A stretch of 64,000 bases of DNA from Streptomyces sp. NBC_01591 (GTDB lineage Bacteria > Actinomycetota > Actinomycetes > Streptomycetales > Streptomycetaceae), in the NCBI RefSeq assembly GCF_035918155.1, contig NZ_CP109327.1, positions 6,634,001 through 6,698,000 of the forward strand, given 5' to 3'. Positions 36,183 through 44,527 of the stretch are shown piece by piece. The notes below the pieces were generated by a model. The model had not been told where the DNA came from and searched no databases. It saw nothing but the letters and a program-made list of their open reading frames with translations. Numbering within the stretch: the stretch's first letter is position 1; each line of letters starts with the position of its first letter. Both the position numbers and the translations under genes were made by a program.

Positions 36183-37610
36183 TCACCGGGCCGGGGTGCC
36201 CAGGGTGCCCGGGTACAGGTACTTCCGCGGCGGGATCACCGTGCCGTCCACCCACGCCGCGAAGAAGCCCTTGAGGTCCTTGCCCGAGACCTTCGTCGCC
36301 AGCGCCTCGAACTGCCGGAACGGGGCATTGCCGTACGCGTGGTCGCGGGTCCAGGTCCGCAGCGTCCGGAAGAACGCCTCGTCGCCCACCGTGCGGCGCA
36401 GGGCGTGCAGCATCAGCGAGCCCTTGAAGTACAGAGCCGAGTCCAGCTGTTTGCCCGGTCCGGGGTCGTAGAGCCTGACGGACCAGAACGACGGGTCGTT
36501 CCGGTAGTCCTCCACCTCGGACCGGTAGTAGTCCCGGTCCAGATCGGCGCCTTTGTGCTCCTCCCACAACTGCCCCGCGTACTGGGCGAAGCACTCGGCG
36601 ACGCAGCCGTCCCGCCAGTCCACGAACGAGACGCTGTCACCGAACCACTGGTGGGTGTTCTCGTGGACCATCGAGGCGTCGAAGAGCATGCCGCTGTAGG
36701 TGGGGCGGCTCTGGGTCTCCAGGGCGAGGGGGCCGTCGGAGGACTCCTCGGCGGCCCCGACGACGATGGCGCCCGCCGAGGAGAAGGGATACGGGCCGAA
36801 CTTCGAGGCCAGGAAGTCCAGGATCTCCGTCTGCTGGGTCTCCGCCTCGGGGTCGATGACGGCGTCCGGGCTGTATGCCGTGATGACCGGCGTTCCGGCG
36901 GCCGTCCGGCCGCGGTGGACGGTGAACCGGTCGATGGCGACCGTGCTGAGGTACGTGGCCATCGGCCTGTCCTCGGACCAGCGGAAGGTTCTTCTGCCGT
37001 CCTTGACGCTCGAAGGGCCGGGCAGGCCGTTGCCGACGGCCGTCCAGCCGTCGGGGACCGTCGCGGTGAGGGCGAAGGTGGCCTTGTCGGACGGATGGTC
37101 GTTGGCGGGGTACCAGGAGGTCGCGGAGTGCGGTTCGCCCGCCACGTTCGCGCCGCCGTTCCGCAGGGTGTGCCAGCCCTCGGGGTCGGGCCGGCCCGCG
37201 TACTTCACCCGGACCGCGAACGTCGTGCCCTTCGCCACCGGGCGGGCCGGGGTGATGACCAGTTCATGGGCGCCGGCCCGGGAGAACGTCTTCGCCGGGG
37301 CGCCGTTCACCTCGACCGATGCCACGGTGAAGCCCTTGAGGTCCAGGCTGAACCGGTCCAGGCCGGTCAGAGCGCGGGCGGTGACGGTGGTGTCGCCGTC
37401 GAGACGGTCGGTGTGTGCCGGGTCGTAGGAGATACGGACGTCGTAGTGGGAGACGTCGTAGCCGGAATTGCCGTCGTCGGGGAAGTACGGGTCACCGAGA
37501 CCCGGGCCGCCGACGGCGGCCGAGGCGGGAAAGGCGGTCAGCAGGACGCCGCTCACGACGGCGGCCGCGAGAGCGGCGGTTCTGCGGCGGTGGTTCGACA
37601 GTCTGCGCAT
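36183..37610 (-). CDS. Secreted M1-family zinc metallopeptidase
   Basis: The protein has 475 residues. Residues 1-33 form a signal peptide (RRLSNHRRRTAALAAAVVSG, cleavage after ASA). The N-terminal beta domain is of aminopeptidase N type. The zinc motif HENTHQW lies near residue 316, with the third ligand glutamate in VAECFA exactly 18 residues after the second histidine. The classical GAMEN substrate motif reads LALETQ here, a known variation among shorter secreted M1 enzymes. It should release N-terminal residues from peptides outside the cell. The start at 37610 follows AGGA; the longer frame to 38054 lacks a signal. It is next to a second secreted peptidase on the same strand. Confidence 0.88.
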   Translation of the reverse strand: MRRLSNHRRRTAALAAAVVSGVLLTAFPASAAVGGPGLGDPYFPDDGNSGYDVSHYDVRISYDPAHTDRLDGDTTVTARALTGLDRFSLDLKGFTVASVEVNGAPAKTFSRAGAHELVITPARPVAKGTTFAVRVKYAGRPDPEGWHTLRNGGANVAGEPHSATSWYPANDHPSDKATFALTATVPDGWTAVGNGLPGPSSVKDGRRTFRWSEDRPMATYLSTVAIDRFTVHRGRTAAGTPVITAYSPDAVIDPEAETQQTEILDFLASKFGPYPFSSAGAIVVGAAEESSDGPLALETQSRPTYSGMLFDASMVHENTHQWFGDSVSFVDWRDGCVAECFAQYAGQLWEEHKGADLDRDYYRSEVEDYRNDPSFWSVRLYDPGPGKQLDSALYFKGSLMLHALRRTVGDEAFFRTLRTWTRDHAYGNAPFRQFEALATKVSGKDLKGFFAAWVDGTVIPPRKYLYPGTLGTPAR

Positions 37611-37633
37611 GTCTCGATTCCTGGGACGGCCGG

Positions 37634-38536
37634 TCAGTGCCGGGGTGTGGTGGCGGCGAGCTTCCACAGCACGCCGACGATGGCGTCGGTGCTGGTCCTC
37701 TCCGTCTTCGGATCCACGTTGGAGAGGTCGTCGCACGCCTCGTGGATGCAGTCCGAGATGCCGGTGCTGAAGCCGGACGACGGGATGCCGGCGTTTCCGA
37801 ACGACTCGTGGTCCGAGCCGCCGACGCCGATGTCGAACGTGGGGATGTTCCGCTCGGTGAACCACGCCTCGAGCGCCTGCTGGGCCTCGGTCTCGCCGTG
37901 CTCGTCGTCGTGGATCACGAGCCATTGCCGGGTGTTCTTGCTGCCCGCCTGGTCGAAGTTGAGGTAGACGTCGATCCTGCGGCGGTCGGCCTCGGAAAGC
38001 TTGCCGACGTACGTCTTCGAGCCGATCAGCCCCGGCTCCTCCGCGCCCCACCACGCGAACCGCAGGTGCCGTTCGGGCTTCAGGCCGGACTCGGCCACCT
38101 GGAGGGCGGCGGCCAGGACCGCGGCCGAACCCGAGCCGTTGTCGTTGATTCCCGGGCCCTCCTTCACGCTGTCGAGGTGGGCGCCGGTCAGCAGCACATG
38201 GTCCGGGTCGCCGCCCGGCCAGTCGGCGATCAGGCTGTGGCCGGTGGCTCCGGCGTGGGTGAACGGGACCAGCCGGGTGCGGAAGCCCGCCCGGTCCAGG
38301 GCGCGCTTCACGTACGCCACGGACTGTGCGTACCCCTTCGTGCCGTGCGCGCGGTTGCCGCCGTTGCGGTCCGCGATGCGCTGCAGGGCACGCAGGTGGA
38401 GCATCACCTGCTGCTCGGAGAGGGTGGGGGCGGTGGGGGGCCGCGTGTCCGCGGTGGCGGCGGGGACCGCGGACAGGGTCAGGGATATCCCGAGAACTCC
38501 GGCCGCCAGCCGGGGAAGGCTCCTGCGTGACGTCAT
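37634..38536 (-). CDS. Secreted M28-family aminopeptidase (aminopeptidase S type)
   Basis: The protein has 300 residues from ATG 38536, six bases behind GAAAGG; a GTG two codons upstream is less likely. A signal peptide covers about 1-30 (ending AVPAATA). The metal site of co-catalytic zinc aminopeptidases is intact: GAHLDS, NDNGSGSAA with Asp, WGAEEPG with the catalytic Glu pair, and GGSDHESF with His. It is close to the Streptomyces griseus aminopeptidase, including NGGNRAHG and LIADWPGGDP. It removes hydrophobic N-terminal residues in the medium. It probably forms a two-gene operon with the downstream M1 gene (23-bp gap). Confidence 0.92.
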   Translation of the reverse strand: MTSRRSLPRLAAGVLGISLTLSAVPAATADTRPPTAPTLSEQQVMLHLRALQRIADRNGGNRAHGTKGYAQSVAYVKRALDRAGFRTRLVPFTHAGATGHSLIADWPGGDPDHVLLTGAHLDSVKEGPGINDNGSGSAAVLAAALQVAESGLKPERHLRFAWWGAEEPGLIGSKTYVGKLSEADRRRIDVYLNFDQAGSKNTRQWLVIHDDEHGETEAQQALEAWFTERNIPTFDIGVGGSDHESFGNAGIPSSGFSTGISDCIHEACDDLSNVDPKTERTSTDAIVGVLWKLAATTPRH

Positions 38537-38647
38537 GCGCACCCTTTCAAGGACGGGGCATTCGCCCCGGTGGACCTTGGCCAGGCTGGTCAGTCGGTGT
38601 CAGAAAGTTGTCGGGAAGTTGTCGGGAAGCGGTAGCACTTCGACAAA

Positions 38648-38710
38648 GAGGTGGGACCGGTCGTCGAAAAGGTGTGACCGGTCGGCAGAGAGGTGTGACC
38701 GGCCGATCGG
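38648..38710. repeat. Three 21-bp tandem iterons
   Basis: Contiguous 21-bp units begin at 38648, 38669 and 38690. They share the core GGTGTGACCGGTCGG (first unit GGTGGGACCGGTCGT, third GGTGTGACCGGCCGA). A fourth, very degenerate unit may precede them (38627). Two 11-bp copies of AAGTTGTCGGG lie just before that (38605 and 38616). The array sits in the divergent gap between the M28 peptidase gene and the ABC ATPase gene. The 21-bp period equals two helical turns, so proteins would bind on one face. Confidence 0.65.
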
Positions 38711-38776
38711 CCGGGCGAGCCACCGCCGAGGACGACCGCATCGGCGTCCGGCCGGACGCCTGACAGCCCCCGGCCA

Positions 38777-38806
38777 TTGTCCAGCCCGGTGTGCATTGCA
38801 CATACT
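38777..38806 (+). promoter_or_regulatory. Candidate promoter with operator palindrome for the ABC ATPase gene
   Basis: TTGTCC (38777-38782) and CATACT (38801-38806) form a -35/-10 pair with an 18-bp spacer. The palindrome TGTGCATTGCACA (38790-38802) occupies the end of the spacer and overlaps the -10 box. Start codon ATG 38843 is about 30 bases downstream with a good ribosome site, so a repressor bound here would block the ATPase gene. Confidence 0.5.
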
Positions 38807-38842
38807 GGCGGCCGACGGGACCGAGCACGTACGGGGAGAGAC

Positions 38843-39592
38843 ATGACCGAGAGCACCGGCAGGACGGGCACCGGCAGGCAGGGCGGTACGGCAGTCGCCG
38901 AGGAACCGGCCGGCGGGCCCATGGTCCGGGTCGAGGACCTGCATCGCTCGTACGGCTCCGGCGCCGGAGCCGTGCACGCGCTGCGCGGGGTGTCCTTCGA
39001 GGTGCCGCGCGGCGAACTCGTCGCGCTCAAGGGGCGCTCGGGCTCGGGCAAGACCACCCTCCTCAACCTGCTCGGTGGGCTGGACAGCCCCGACGGCGGC
39101 CGGATCACCGTCGACGGCACGGACCTCGCCGAGCTGGGCGAGAACGGACTCCTGGAGCTGCGCCGGGACCGGATCGGCTTCATCTTCCAGTCGTTCGGCC
39201 TGATCCCGATCCTGACCGCGGCGGAGAACGTCGGCGTGCCCATGCGGCTGCGCAAGGCGGACCCGCGCGAGCGCGAGGACCGGGTGGCGCTGCTGCTCGC
39301 CCTGGTCGGCCTCGCCGACCACGCCGCTCAGCGCCCCGGCGAGCTGTCCGGGGGCCAGCAGCAGCGCGTCGCGATCGCCCGCGCGCTCGCCAACCGGCCC
39401 GCGCTGCTGATCGCGGACGAGCCGACGGGGCAGCTCGACGCGGAGACCGGGCTCGCGGTGATGGAGCTGCTGCGGGCGGTGGTGCGCAGCGAGGGCGTCA
39501 CCGCGTTGGTGGCGACGCACGACGCACAGCTGCTGGGGCTGGCGGACCGGGTGCTGGAACTGAGCGACGGACACATCGTCGAGCACGCGTAG
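38843..39592 (+). CDS. ABC transporter ATP-binding protein (MacB/LolD type)
   Basis: The protein has 249 residues. Walker A is GRSGSGKTT, the signature is LSGGQQQRVAIARAL, and Walker B is ALLIADEPTG followed by a switch histidine in VATHD. The family exports peptides, lipoproteins or antibiotics together with FtsX-like permeases. No permease gene lies next to it: downstream is a terminator and then kdpD, upstream the peptidase genes. It is therefore an orphan ATPase, or its permease is elsewhere. It has GGGGAGAG as ribosome site, a candidate regulated promoter and an iteron array upstream. Confidence 0.9.
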   Translation: MTESTGRTGTGRQGGTAVAEEPAGGPMVRVEDLHRSYGSGAGAVHALRGVSFEVPRGELVALKGRSGSGKTTLLNLLGGLDSPDGGRITVDGTDLAELGENGLLELRRDRIGFIFQSFGLIPILTAAENVGVPMRLRKADPREREDRVALLLALVGLADHAAQRPGELSGGQQQRVAIARALANRPALLIADEPTGQLDAETGLAVMELLRAVVRSEGVTALVATHDAQLLGLADRVLELSDGHIVEHA

Positions 39593-39597
39593 GGGAG

Positions 39598-39631
39598 GGG
39601 CGGGGCAGGGAGGACCCTCCCGGCCCCGCCC
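39598..39631 (+). terminator. Terminator between the ABC ATPase gene and kdpD
   Basis: GGGCGGGGC-A-GGGAGG pairs with CCTCCC-GG-CCCCGCCC just after the ATPase stop, which makes kdpD a separate transcription unit. Confidence 0.7.
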
Positions 39632-39759
39632 GGGGCGTCAGAATCCTGTCAATTCGGTCCCTCACCCCGCCCCCCGTCCTATTTGTCGACAATCCGCGGG
39701 GTAGCTTCGAAGCGGCTGCCGCATCGGACGCAGCCGGTTCAAGAGAAGACAATGGGGCC

Positions 39760-42303
39760 ATGGCACGCGGCAAGCTTCGGATCTACCTGGGTGCGGCACC
39801 CGGCGTCGGCAAGACGTACGCGATGCTCTCCGAGGCCCATCGACGGGTGGAGCGGGGCACCGACTGCGTCGTCGCCTTCGTGGAGCACCACGACCGGCCG
39901 CGCACCGAGGTCATGCTGCACGGTCTGGAACAGATCCGGCGCCGCGAGATCGAGTACCGCTCCGCCGTCTTCACCGAGATGGACGTCGACGCGGTCCTTG
40001 AGCGCGCCCCCGCCGTCGCCCTGGTGGACGAACTGGCGCACACCAATGTGCCGGGCTCCCGCAACGCCAAACGCTGGCAGGACGTCGAAGAGCTCCTCCA
40101 GGCCGGCATCGACGTGGTGTCCACCGTCAACATCCAGCACCTGGAGTCGCTCGGTGACGTCGTCGAGGCGATAACCGGCGTGCGACAGCGCGAGACCGTC
40201 CCCGACGAGGTCGTCCGCCGGGCCGACCAGCTCGAACTCGTCGACATGTCGCCACAGGCGCTGCGCCGCCGGATGGCCCACGGCAACATCTACAAGCCGG
40301 ACCGGATCGACGCCTCGCTGTCCAACTACTTCCGCCCCGGCAACCTGACCGCCCTGCGCGAGCTGGCCCTCCTCTGGGTCGCCGACCGGGTCGACGAATA
40401 CCTCCAGCAGTACCGCGGCGAGCACAACATCCGCACCACCTGGCAGGCCCGCGAACGCATCGTCGTCGGACTCACCGGCGGCCCCGAGGGCCGTACGCTC
40501 ATACGCCGCGCGTCCCGGATGGCGGCCAAGGGCTCGGGCAGCGAGATCCTCGCCGTCTACATCGCCCGCAGCGACGGGCTGACCTCCGCGTCACCCAAGG
40601 AACTCACCGTCCAGCGCACCCTCGTGGAGGACCTCGGCGGCACGTTCCACCATGTCATCGGCGACGACATACCGTCGGCGCTCCTCGAATTCGCCCGTGG
40701 GGTGAACGCCACGCAGATCGTCCTCGGCTCCAGCCGCCGCAAGGCCTGGCAGTACATCTACGGGCCGGGGGTGGGCGCCACCGTCGCCCGGGAGTCCGGG
40801 CCCGACCTCGACGTCCACATCGTCACCCACGAGGAGGTCGCCAAGGGGCGCGGTCTACCTATCGCCCGCGGTGCCCGGCTGGGCCGGGCCCGGATCATCT
40901 GGGGCTGGCTGGTCGGGGTGGGCGGCCCCGCCCTCCTCACGCTGCTCCTGAGCGGCCTGGGCAACGGCCCGGGGCTCGCCAACGACGTCCTGCTCTTCCT
41001 CTTCATGACGGTCGTCGCGGCCCTGATCGGCGGACTGCTGCCCGCCCTCGCGTCGGCCGCCGCCGGCTCGCTGCTGCTGAATTACTGGTTCACCCCGCCC
41101 ACCCACACCCTGACGGTGCAGGACCCGGAGAACTTCGTCGCCATCGTGATCTTCTTCGCGGTGGCGGTCTCGGTCGCCTCGGTCGTCGATCTGGCGGCCC
41201 GCCGCACCCATCAGGCGGCCCGGCTGCGCGCCGAGTCGGAGATCCTCTCCTTCCTGGCCGGCAGTGTGCTGCGCGGCGAGACGACGCTGGACGCGCTCCT
41301 CGACCGGGTCCGCGAGACCTTCGGCATGGAGTCCGTCGCCCTGCTGGAGCGCAGGAGCGACGTCGACCCGTGGACGTGCGCCGGGAGCGTCGGGCCGGGC
41401 CCGGTGGCCCGGCCGGAGGACGCCGACGTGGACATGCCCGTCGGCGACCACATGGCGCTGGCGCTCTCCGGCCGGGTGCTGCCCGCCGAGGACCGCCGGG
41501 TGCTCGGCGCGTTCGCCGCGCAGGCCGCCGTCGTACTGGACCGCCAGCGCCTGGTCGACGAGGCGGAGGAGGCCCGGCGGCTCGCCGAGGGCAACCGGAT
41601 CAGGACGGCGCTCCTCGCCGCCGTCAGCCACGATCTGCGCACCCCGCTCGCCGCCATCAAGGCCGCCGTCAGCTCCCTGCGCTCCGATGACGTCGCCTGG
41701 TCCGACGAGGACCAGGCCGAACTTCTGGAGGGCATCGAGAACGGCGCCGACCGCCTCGACCACCTCGTGGGCAACCTCCTGGACATGTCCAGGCTCCAGA
41801 CCGGCACCGTCACCCCGCTGATCCGCGAGATCGACCTCGACGAGGTGGTCCCGATGGCGCTCGGCGGCGTCCCCGAGGACAGCGTCGACCTGGACATCCC
41901 CGAGACCCTCCCGATGGTCGCGGTCGACCCCGGGCTGCTGGAGCGGGCCGTCGCCAACATCGTCGAGAACGCCGTGAAGTACAGCCGCTACGCGGAACGC
42001 GTCACCGTGGCCGCCAGCGCGCTCGGCGAACGCATCGAGCTACGGGTGGCCGACCGTGGCCCCGGCGTCCCCGACGACGCCAAGGAGCGCATCTTCGAGC
42101 CCTTCCAGCGCTACGGCGACGCCCCGCGCGGCGCGGGGGTCGGGCTGGGGCTCGCCGTGGCCCGCGGCTTCGTGGAGTCCATGGGCGGCACGCTGGACGC
42201 CGAGGACACTCCCGGCGGTGGCCTCACCATGGTGCTGACCCTCAAGGCTGCGTCGGGATACGTTCCGGTCAGCCCCGACCTGCCCGCGCGGGTCACCTCA
42301 TGA
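39760..42303 (+). CDS. kdpD: Sensor histidine kinase KdpD
   Basis: The protein has 847 residues. The KdpD N-terminal domain (about 1-210) has the P-loop GAAPGVGKTY at 11-20. A universal-stress-protein-like domain (about 225-365) follows; in other Gram-positives this domain binds c-di-AMP, and the segment LAVYI here resembles part of that motif. Four membrane helices (about 385-485), a GAF-like region and the kinase core with SHDLRTPL (H624) complete it. KdpD phosphorylates KdpE when potassium is low. The ATG at 39760 has only a weak ribosome site (GGGG). The 3' end runs into tandem 20-bp repeats. Confidence 0.95.
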   Translation: MARGKLRIYLGAAPGVGKTYAMLSEAHRRVERGTDCVVAFVEHHDRPRTEVMLHGLEQIRRREIEYRSAVFTEMDVDAVLERAPAVALVDELAHTNVPGSRNAKRWQDVEELLQAGIDVVSTVNIQHLESLGDVVEAITGVRQRETVPDEVVRRADQLELVDMSPQALRRRMAHGNIYKPDRIDASLSNYFRPGNLTALRELALLWVADRVDEYLQQYRGEHNIRTTWQARERIVVGLTGGPEGRTLIRRASRMAAKGSGSEILAVYIARSDGLTSASPKELTVQRTLVEDLGGTFHHVIGDDIPSALLEFARGVNATQIVLGSSRRKAWQYIYGPGVGATVARESGPDLDVHIVTHEEVAKGRGLPIARGARLGRARIIWGWLVGVGGPALLTLLLSGLGNGPGLANDVLLFLFMTVVAALIGGLLPALASAAAGSLLLNYWFTPPTHTLTVQDPENFVAIVIFFAVAVSVASVVDLAARRTHQAARLRAESEILSFLAGSVLRGETTLDALLDRVRETFGMESVALLERRSDVDPWTCAGSVGPGPVARPEDADVDMPVGDHMALALSGRVLPAEDRRVLGAFAAQAAVVLDRQRLVDEAEEARRLAEGNRIRTALLAAVSHDLRTPLAAIKAAVSSLRSDDVAWSDEDQAELLEGIENGADRLDHLVGNLLDMSRLQTGTVTPLIREIDLDEVVPMALGGVPEDSVDLDIPETLPMVAVDPGLLERAVANIVENAVKYSRYAERVTVAASALGERIELRVADRGPGVPDDAKERIFEPFQRYGDAPRGAGVGLGLAVARGFVESMGGTLDAEDTPGGGLTMVLTLKAASGYVPVSPDLPARVTS

Positions 42304-42404
42304 CCGAGCGGGCACCTCAGCACCGCGCGGGGTACTCCAAGACCACGCAGGTCACCTCATGACCAGGCGGGTCACACCATGATCGCGCAGGTCACCTCAT
42401 GATC
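42286..42404. repeat. Six tandem 20-bp repeats between kdpD and kdpE
   Basis: Units begin at 42286, 42306, 42325, 42345, 42365 and 42385. The consensus is GCGCGGGTCACCTCATGACC; units two and three are degenerate (one is 19 bp). The first unit covers the last codons and the stop of kdpD, so copies two to six duplicate the kdpD end. Each good unit carries TCATGA, which recreates a start/stop overlap. The repeats separate kdpD and kdpE, which usually lie very close. Confidence 0.85.
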
Positions 42405-42452
42405 TCCGGTACGTCCCGGGAGATCGCCGTACAGCAGAAAGGCAGGGCCCCC

Positions 42453-43145
42453 ATGACCCGGGTGCTTGTGGTCGACGACGAGCCGCAGATCGTACGCGCC
42501 CTCGTGATCAACCTGAAGGCGCGCAAGTACGAGGTGGACGCGGCGCCCGACGGCGCGACCGCCCTCCAGCTCGCCGCCGCCCGCCACCCCGATGTCGTCG
42601 TCCTCGACCTGGGGCTGCCGGACATGGACGGCGTCGAGGTGATCAAGGGGCTGCGCGGCTGGACCCGGGTGCCGATCCTGGTGCTCTCCGCCCGCCACAC
42701 CTCCGACGAGAAGGTGGAGGCCCTGGACGCCGGCGCCGACGACTACGTCACCAAGCCGTTCGGCATGGACGAGCTGCTGGCCCGGCTGCGCGCCTCGGTC
42801 CGCCGCGCCGAACCCGTAGGGCAGCACGGCTCCGACGACATCGTGATCGTCGAGACCGAGGGGTTCACCGTCGACCTGGCGGCGAAGAAGGTCCACCGCG
42901 AGGGCCGCGACGTACGGCTCACCCCCACCGAGTGGCATCTGCTGGAGGTCCTGGTCCGCAACAGCGGCCGGCTGGTCAGCCAGAAGCAGCTGCTCCAGGA
43001 GGTCTGGGGGCCCTCGTACGGCACCGAGACCAACTACCTGCGGGTCTACATGGCCCAGCTGCGGCGCAAGCTGGAGGCCGACCCCTCGCACCCCCGGCAC
43101 TTCGTCACCGAGCCGGGCATGGGATACCGCTTCGAGCGCGGCTGA
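42453..43145 (+). CDS. kdpE: Response regulator KdpE (OmpR family)
   Basis: The 230-residue protein has a receiver domain with phospho-acceptor D52 (VVLDLGLPDMDG) and lysine in DDYVTKPF, and an OmpR-type winged helix (VRLTPTEWHLLEVLVRNSGR, then TNYLRVYMAQLRRKLE). It should activate kdpFABC under potassium limitation; 11-bp direct repeats upstream of kdpF are candidate targets. The start ATG 42453 follows AAAGGCAGGG. An in-frame ATG lies at 42399 in the repeat region, which could give an 18-residue longer form. About 150 bp separate it from kdpD. Confidence 0.94.
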   Translation: MTRVLVVDDEPQIVRALVINLKARKYEVDAAPDGATALQLAAARHPDVVVLDLGLPDMDGVEVIKGLRGWTRVPILVLSARHTSDEKVEALDAGADDYVTKPFGMDELLARLRASVRRAEPVGQHGSDDIVIVETEGFTVDLAAKKVHREGRDVRLTPTEWHLLEVLVRNSGRLVSQKQLLQEVWGPSYGTETNYLRVYMAQLRRKLEADPSHPRHFVTEPGMGYRFERG

Positions 43146-43197
43146 ACGGGGCGCGAGCCGGTCTTCCACGGCTCGCCCCGGTCTCTTCCGTGACTCG

Positions 43198-43227
43198 CCC
43201 CGGTCACCCGTTCGAGTGAGACCGGGG
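43198..43227 (+). terminator. Probable terminator after kdpE
   Basis: CCCCGGTCAC pairs with GTGAGACCGGGG with a two-base bulge. A longer alternative pairing begins at 43176 (CCCCGGTCTC). It marks the right edge of the kdp block. Confidence 0.5.
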
Positions 43228-43266
43228 ACGCCCACCCGGAGCAGCCGGGACCGGTACCCTCAGGGT

Positions 43267-43683
43267 ATGAGTGCTGTTCCTCGATCCGACAAGCCCGGCA
43301 AGGCGGAAAAGCCGTCGAGCCGCTTCCGGCGGATGCTCGACCGGCTGTCCAGCTCCCAGCAGGACCTCGAGTCCGAGGAGCTGCAGGAGGACGCGCAGGC
43401 CTCGGGTTGCACGCGGATCTCCGAATGCACCGACCGCCAGATCGTCAAGGTGACTGGTACCTTGCGGACCGTCACCCTGCGGCCGCGCGCCGGAGTGCCC
43501 GCCCTGGAGGCCGAGCTCTTCGACGGCACCGCGCCGCTGGACGTGGTCTGGCTGGGCCGGCGCTCCATCGTGGGCATAGAACCGGGCCGCAAGCTCATCG
43601 CCTCGGGCCGGATCGCCATGAGTCACGGGCGCCGGGTGCTGTTCAACCCCAAATACGAACTCCGACCGCTCGGCAAGGAGTAG
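43267..43683 (+). CDS. OB-fold nucleic-acid-binding-domain protein
   Basis: The 138-residue protein has a polar helical N terminus (about 1-50) and a single OB-fold domain (about 55-135) with the RecG/aaRS-type pattern VKVTGTLRTVTLRP, ELFDGTAPLDVVWLGR and LIASGRIAMSHGR. The partner could be RNA, DNA or an oligosaccharide; the family is unassigned. The gene is conserved next to the DUF3159 and ceo genes in Actinobacteria (Rv2694c, from memory). It is followed three bases later by the DUF3159 gene, so they are cotranscribed. Confidence 0.82.
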   Translation: MSAVPRSDKPGKAEKPSSRFRRMLDRLSSSQQDLESEELQEDAQASGCTRISECTDRQIVKVTGTLRTVTLRPRAGVPALEAELFDGTAPLDVVWLGRRSIVGIEPGRKLIASGRIAMSHGRRVLFNPKYELRPLGKE

Positions 43684-43686
43684 CCG

Positions 43687-44448
43687 GTGACGTCTCTCGA
43701 CAAGCCGACGTCCGACACGGACCCCACCACCCACACCGACCAGGAGGAGGCCGACGCGAAGACGGTCACCGAGGCCGCGCTCTTCGAGGCGTTCGGCGGT
43801 GTCCGGGGCATGGTGGAGACAGTCGTTCCCGGGCTGCTGTTCGTCACCATCTTCACGATCAACAAGGATCTGCACCTCTCGGCCATCGCGGCCTTGGCGG
43901 TGTCCCTGGCCCTTGTCGCCGTACGGCTGATCCGGAGGGACACCGTCAAGCACGCCTTCAGCGGCGTCTTCGGCGTGGCCTTCGGTGTGGTCTTCGCGAT
44001 GATGACGGGCAACGCCAAGGACTTCTATCTGCCGGGCATGCTCTACACGCTCGGCCTGGCCCTCGCCTACCTGATCACCACCGTCGCCGGGGTGCCGCTG
44101 ATCGGTCTGATCCTGGGGCCGGTGTTCAAGGAGAACCTCTCCTGGCGCACCAGGAACCCCGGCCGCAAGAAGGCGTACGCCAAGGCCAGCTACGCCTGGG
44201 GACTGATCCTCCTCGCCAAGTGCGCGATCCTCTTCCCGCTGTACTGGTGGGCCGACACCACCCAGTTCGGCTGGGTCCTGGTCGCCCTGAAGATCCCTCC
44301 GTTCCTGCTCGCGGTCTATCTGACCTGGGTCTTCCTCGCCAAGGCGCCGCCGCCCATCGATGTCTTCGCCGAGATGGAGGCCGAGGAGCAGGCCGAGAAG
44401 GACCGCAAGGCGGCCGCGGCCGCCGCGGCGCGCAACCAGGAGTTCTGA
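43687..44448 (+). CDS. DUF3159 membrane protein
   Basis: The protein has 253 residues from GTG 43687. After about 40 polar residues come five to six membrane segments (VVPGLLFVTIFTI, IAALAVSLALVAVRL, HAFSGVFGVAFGVVFAMM, LYTLGLALAYLITT and two more near the end). The pattern FGGVRGMVETVVPGL is the DUF3159 hallmark. It is an uncharacterised actinobacterial integral membrane protein (Rv2693c family) next to the OB-fold gene and the ceoBC pair. A very stable hairpin ends the unit. Confidence 0.87.
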   Translation: MTSLDKPTSDTDPTTHTDQEEADAKTVTEAALFEAFGGVRGMVETVVPGLLFVTIFTINKDLHLSAIAALAVSLALVAVRLIRRDTVKHAFSGVFGVAFGVVFAMMTGNAKDFYLPGMLYTLGLALAYLITTVAGVPLIGLILGPVFKENLSWRTRNPGRKKAYAKASYAWGLILLAKCAILFPLYWWADTTQFGWVLVALKIPPFLLAVYLTWVFLAKAPPPIDVFAEMEAEEQAEKDRKAAAAAAARNQEF

Positions 44449-44467
44449 GTCACAGGTCTGAGTTGCA

Positions 44468-44508
44468 GGAGGGGCCCGGAACCGTGTCACACGGTTCCGG
44501 GCCCCTCC
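44468..44508. terminator. Bidirectional terminator between DUF3159 and ceoC genes
   Basis: GGAGGGGCCCGGAACCGTGT and its exact complement flank a loop of at most one or two bases. It is the strongest hairpin in the window and lies between convergent genes. Confidence 0.88.
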
Positions 44509-44527
44509 CGCGTCTCCGCCCTGCGGA

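Noticed and set aside
38648..38710. CRISPR or replication-origin iterons
   Set aside because: Only three units with no spacers and no replication gene nearby; an operator array is more likely.
42286..42404. CRISPR-like array
   Set aside because: The repeats are directly contiguous with no unique spacers and no cas genes are present, so it is a tandem duplication.
31644..43145. kdp genes as one operon
   Set aside because: Convergent peptidase genes and hairpins at 36141 and 39598 separate kdpFABC from kdpDE, so they must be transcribed separately.
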